Assembly (NCBI RefSeq): GCF_000003605.2
Contig: NW_003110772.1
Location: 1 to 38,058, forward strand
DNA from: Saccoglossus kowalevskii
Taxonomy: Eukaryota; Hemichordata; Enteropneusta; Harrimaniidae
Length of the DNA: 38,058 bases
Reading direction: 5' to 3'
Shown: piece after piece, positions 34,220 through 38,058 of the stretch
Numbering within the stretch: the first letter of the stretch is position 1
Layout of the letters: each line of letters begins with the position of its first letter
Position numbers and translations under genes: made by a program
The notes under the pieces: model-generated
What the model was told of the DNA's origin: nothing
Databases searched by the model: none
What the model saw: only the letters and a program-made list of their open reading frames with translations

Positions 34220-35165
34220 GTCTCCCATGCAAGTACTAACCACGACCGATTGCGCTTTACTTTAAACATTCGTCGGTGACCTAACCATAAGGCTGCATGG
34301 ATTATTTGAAATTAAGCCGAATTGGCGGCAATTTCATGTTTTTGGATGTTTTAAAATCGCCATCGCTGGCACAGGTACATTCTTGAATTGACCTATGACC
34401 TCTACCAGCTTGGAGTAACACTACGGAAATTTAACAGCTTTTTCAGAAATATTTATTCATATTTTCGATCTTTTAACTATGGGAATTGTTAATATGATAT
34501 CACAGGTAAAAATCACGAATGAAAGTCCCAACTTTGCAATCGCTTTTTGCAACTTTGTATGTAGTTTGTTGTCAATTTTTCAGTTGGCTGTTGTGATATT
34601 CTGCTTATATATGAGGCATTATCGATACATTTACTTAGTGTTTTCGAAATTTAACTGCGGGGTTGTCATAACAATGACTTAGGTTAAATAGAAAAGCAAC
34701 TCCGCCAACATTTCTTTCGTTTTCCCAAACTTTGCACACTTTTTTCTAACATTTTTCACTCAGCTAATGAGAACATCTATAGGCTGCTTTCAACTAACTT
34801 TTATTTAATTTGTCTATTTTAAAACTGCGCGTTTCTATATGCCAACTACTTAGGTCATATATACAAATACATCTACCAACTTTGCAATAACTTTGTACAA
34901 CTTTGCATTCACTTTGAACAACTTTGCACGGTGTGTTAACAGCTTAAAACCCACGACGTGCCGACGGCATGAACAACTTGTCCTTGAAAATTAGAAGGAA
35001 TTAAAACACTTTTCATTAATTAAAATAGTAACAAAAATTCCACGATTTTTCACTATAGATGATTGACATCACTGTAAAAAAGAATGCCGGGTCGTTGTTT
35101 TATATATTTTATGGGTGTGTGATGAAACAAAAAAAAATAAATTCAACAGGACGTTTATTCAGGGA
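34220..35165. repeat. Satellite monomer M37 (family A, 946 bp)
   Basis: Box at 34213-34264 reads CCACGACCGATTGCG. Sister of M17 (CTCTACCAGC, GAAAGTCCC). Palindrome broken (TTGTCATAACAA). Confidence 0.97.
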
Positions 35166-36111
35166 GTCTCCCATGCAAGTACTAACCACGCCCGATTGCG
35201 CATTACTTTAAACATACGTAGATGACCTAACCACAAAGCTGCATGGATTATTTGAAATTAAGCCGAATTGGCGGATATTTCATGTTTTTGGATGTTTTAA
35301 AATCGACATCGCTGGCACAGGTACATTCTAGAATTGACCTATGACCTCTGCAAGCTTGGAGTAACACTACGGAAATTTAACAGCATTTTCAGAAATATCT
35401 ATTCTTATTTTCGAACTTTTAACTATGGGACTTGTTATTATGATATCACATGTAAAAATCACGAATGAAACTACCAACTTTGCAATCGCTTTTTGCAACT
35501 TTGTATGTAGTTTGTTGTCGATTTTTCAGTTGGCTGTTGTGATATTCTGCTTATATATGAGGCATTATCGATACATTTACTTAAAGTTTTCGAACTTTAA
35601 CTGCGGGGTTGCCATGGCAATGACTTACGTTAAATATAAAAGCAACTCCGCCAACATTTCTTTCGTTTTCCCAAACTTTGCACACTTTTTTCTAACATCT
35701 TACACTCAGCTAATGAGAACATCTATAGGCTGCTTTCAACTAACTTTTATTTAATTTGTCGACTTTACAACTGCGCGTTTCTATATGCCAACTACTTAGG
35801 TCATATATACAAATACATCTACCAACTTTGCAATAACTTTGTACAACTTTGCATTCACTTTGAACAACTTTGCACGGTGTGTTAACAGCTTAAAACCCAC
35901 TACGTTTCGACGGCATGAACAACTTGTCCTTGAAAATTAGAAGGAATTAAAACACTTTTCATTAATTAAAATAGTTACAAAAATTCCACGATTTTTCACT
36001 ATAAATGATTGACATCACTGTTAAAAAGAATGCAGGATCGTTGTTTTATATGTTTTATGGATGTGTGATGAAACAAAAAAAAATAAATTCAACAGGTCGT
36101 TTATTCAGGGA
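35166..36111. repeat. Satellite monomer M38 (family A, 946 bp)
   Basis: Box at 35159-35210 with GCGCATTAC. Sister of M2 and M35, sharing ACATGTAAAAATC and TTAAAGTTTTCG with M2 alone. GCCATGGC palindrome at 35609-35620. Confidence 0.97.
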
Positions 36112-37050
36112 GTCTCCGATGTAAGTACTAACCACGCCCGATTGCGCTTTACTTTAAACATTCGTCGGTGACCTAACCACAAAGCTGCATGGATTATTTC
36201 AAATTAAGCCGAATTGGCGGCTATTTCATGTTTTTGGATGTTTTGAAATCGATATCGCTGACACAGGTACATTCTAGAATTGACCTCTACAAGCTTGGAG
36301 TAACACTACGGTAATTTAACAGCGTTTTCAGAAATATTTATTCATATTTTCGAACTTTTAACTATGGGACTTGTTAATATGATATCACAGATAAAAATCA
36401 CGAATGAAACTACCAACTTTTCAATCGCTTTTTGCAACTTTGTATGTAGTTTGTTGTAGATTTTTCAGCTGGCTGTTGTGATATTCTGCTTATATATGAG
36501 GCATTATCGATACATTTACTTAATGTTTTCGAAATTTAACTGCGGGGATGTCATGACAATGACTTAGGTTAAATATAAAAGCAACTCCGCCAACATTTCT
36601 TTAGTTTTCCCAAAAATTTGCACACTTGTTTCTAACATTTTACACTCAGCTCATGTGAACATCTATAGGCTGCTTTCAACTAACTTTTATTTAATTTGTC
36701 GACTTTACAACTGCGCGTTTCTATATGCCAACTACTTAGGTCATATATACAAATACATCTACCAGCTTTGCAATAACTTTGCACAACTTTGCATTCACTT
36801 TGAACAACTTTGCACGGTGTGTTAACAGCTTAAAACCCACCACGTACCGACGGCTTGAACAACTTGTGCTTGAAAATTAGAAGGAATTAAAACACTTTTC
36901 ATTAATTAAAATTGTTACAAAAATTCTACGATTTTTCACTATAAATGATTGACATCACTGTAACAAAGAATGCAGGATCGTTGTTTTATATGTTTTATAG
37001 ATGTGTGATGAAAAAATAAAAATAAATTCAACAGGTCGTTTATTCAGTGA
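36112..37050. repeat. Satellite monomer M39 (family A, 939 bp)
   Basis: Box at 36105-36156 reads TCCGATGTAAG. At 36,281 TTGACCTCTAC lacks seven bases of the DR1 region (TTGACCTATGACCTCTAC elsewhere). GCTGACACAGG is shared with M27 and M28. Confidence 0.97.
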
Positions 37051-37996
37051 GTCTCCCATGCAAGTACTGACCACGCCCAATTGCGCTTTACTTTAAACAT
37101 TCGTCGGTGACCTAACCACAAATCTGCATTGATTATTTGAAAATAAGCCGAATTGGCGGCTATTTCATGTTTTTGGATGTTTTAAAATCGATATCGCTGG
37201 CACAGGTACATTCTAGAATTGACCTATGACCTCTACAAGCTTGGAGTAACACTACGGTAATTTAACAGCTTTTTCAGAAATATTTATTCATATTTTCGAA
37301 CATTTAACTATGGGACTTGTTAATATGATATCACAGGTAAAAATCACGAATGAAACTACCAACTTTGCAATCGCTTTTTGCAACTTTGTATGAAGTTTGT
37401 TGTCGATTTTTCAGTTGGCTGTTGTGATATTCTGCTTATATATGAGGCATTATCGATACATTTACTTAATGTTTTCGAAATTTAACTGCGGGGTTGTCAT
37501 GACAATGACTTAGGTTAAATATAAAAGCAACTCCGCCAACATTTCTTTCGTTTTCCCAAAAATTTGCACACTTGTTTCTAACATTTTACACTCACCTCAT
37601 GAGAACATCTATAGGCTGCTTTCAATTAACTTTTATTTAATTTGTCGACTTTACAACTACGCGTTTATATATGCCAACTACTTAGGTCATATATACAAAT
37701 ACATCTACCAACTTTGCAATAACTTTGTACAACTTTGCATTTACATTGAACAACTTTGCACGGTGTTTTAACAGCTTAAAACCCACTACGTGCCGACGGC
37801 ATGAACAACTTGTCCTTTCAAATTAGAAGGAATTAAACACTTTGCATTAATTAAAATAGTTACAAATATTCTACGATTTTTCACTATAAATGATTTACAT
37901 CACTGTAAAAAAGAATCCAGGATCGTTGTTTTATATGTTTTATAGATGTGTGTTGAAACAAAAAAAAATAAATTCAATAGGTCGTTTCTTCAGGGA
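37051..37996. repeat. Satellite monomer M40 (family A, 946 bp)
   Basis: Box at 37044-37095 reads GTACTGACCACGCCCAATTGCG, close to M12. The preceding A-tract is interrupted (GAAAAAATAAAAATAAATTC). CTCACCTCATGAG matches M12's right half. Confidence 0.97.
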
Positions 37997-38058
37997 GTCC
38001 CACATGCAAGTACTAACCACGCCCGATTGTGCTTTACTTTAAACATTCGTCGGTGACC
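37997..38058. repeat. Partial monomer M41 at the right edge
   Basis: Only the box and the following CGTCGGTGACC are present before the window ends. The box reads AGTCCCACATGCAAG, with a small rearrangement of the usual TCTCCCATG. The array clearly continues beyond. Confidence 0.95.

Larger units (their letters stand above)
1..38058. repeat. Tandem satellite array, ~943-bp monomer, 40 full periods
   Basis: The anchor GTCTCCCATG (or a one- to two-base variant) recurs 41 times, at 288, 1233, 2173, 3118, 4066, 5006, 5941, 6883, 7828, 8773, 9718, 10660, 11606, 12550, 13497, 14433, 15368, 16309, 17253, 18192, 19137, 20081, 21025, 21967, 22911, 23840, 24784, 25728, 26672, 27617, 28561, 29502, 30446, 31386, 32333, 33274, 34220, 35166, 36112, 37051 and 37997. 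Spacing is 929 to 948 bp. The same order of landmarks (AAGCTTGG, ATGATATCAC, ATTATCGATAC, TCATATATAC) lies between every pair of anchors, all in one orientation, with no insertion. Monomers below are named M1 to M41 from these anchors. The array is noncoding; its chromosomal location is not visible here. Confidence 0.99.

Noticed and set aside
1-38058. CRISPR array
   Set aside because: The repeat unit is about 943 bp with no short repeat/unique spacer alternation, and the sequence type is eukaryotic.

Overview
The whole 38,058-base window is one uninterrupted, head-to-tail satellite DNA array. A monomer of about 943 bp (40 full periods of 929 to 948 bp, counted from a fixed anchor, mean 942.7) repeats from the first base to the last, and both ends are cut inside a monomer, so the array runs on in both directions. 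I find no protein-coding gene, transposon, intact RNA gene or single-copy sequence. The DNA is strongly A+T rich.

Organism: almost certainly a eukaryote and probably an animal. The only recognisable ancestry in the monomer is a piece of 5S ribosomal RNA gene on the minus strand, and its conserved core (GGTTAGTACTTG then ATGGGAGAC) has the animal form of 5S, not the plant or fungal form. I cannot name the species. Position in the chromosome (centromeric, subtelomeric or interstitial heterochromatin) cannot be read from the sequence.

Monomer anatomy, numbered from the G of GTCTCCC as base 1 (the 5S-like box reads right to left): 5S-like box at about -7 to +45; a CCATGCA / TGCATGG inverted pair spanning about +6 to +81; a perfect direct repeat of the nuclear-receptor half-site AGGTCA (DR1) at about +170; a T-rich stretch with two ACTTTG motifs 21 bp apart at about +310 to +340; the 12-bp palindrome TTGTCATGACAA at about +440; a cluster of five ACTTTG motifs spaced 11,10,11,10 bp at about +660 to +705; then an A-tract (a T-run on the minus strand) just before the next box, where a 5S transcript would be expected to terminate.

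Array layout: two sequence families alternate in blocks. Family A (GTGATATTC in mid-monomer, box close to real 5S) fills about 1-5,300, 10,600-16,800 and 30,400-38,058. Family B (GTCATATTC, box with altered C- and A-box bases, CTTCGCACGG in the tail) fills about 5,300-10,600 and 16,800-30,400. On top of this are recent local duplications (one 944-bp unit at 24.5-26.4 kb, one 1,890-bp dimer at 6.7-10.35 kb), a three-unit repeat (20.1 and 22.9 kb), and long-range shared variants 9 to 36 monomers apart. This is the usual signature of unequal exchange and gene conversion.

There are no genes to work together. The interest lies in a 5S-derived satellite that keeps its internal Pol III control region and terminator in some blocks and loses the control region in others, in helically phased motifs, and in a palindrome that changed symmetrically. 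Similarity to 5S was judged by eye against the general animal 5S sequence, not by a database search.
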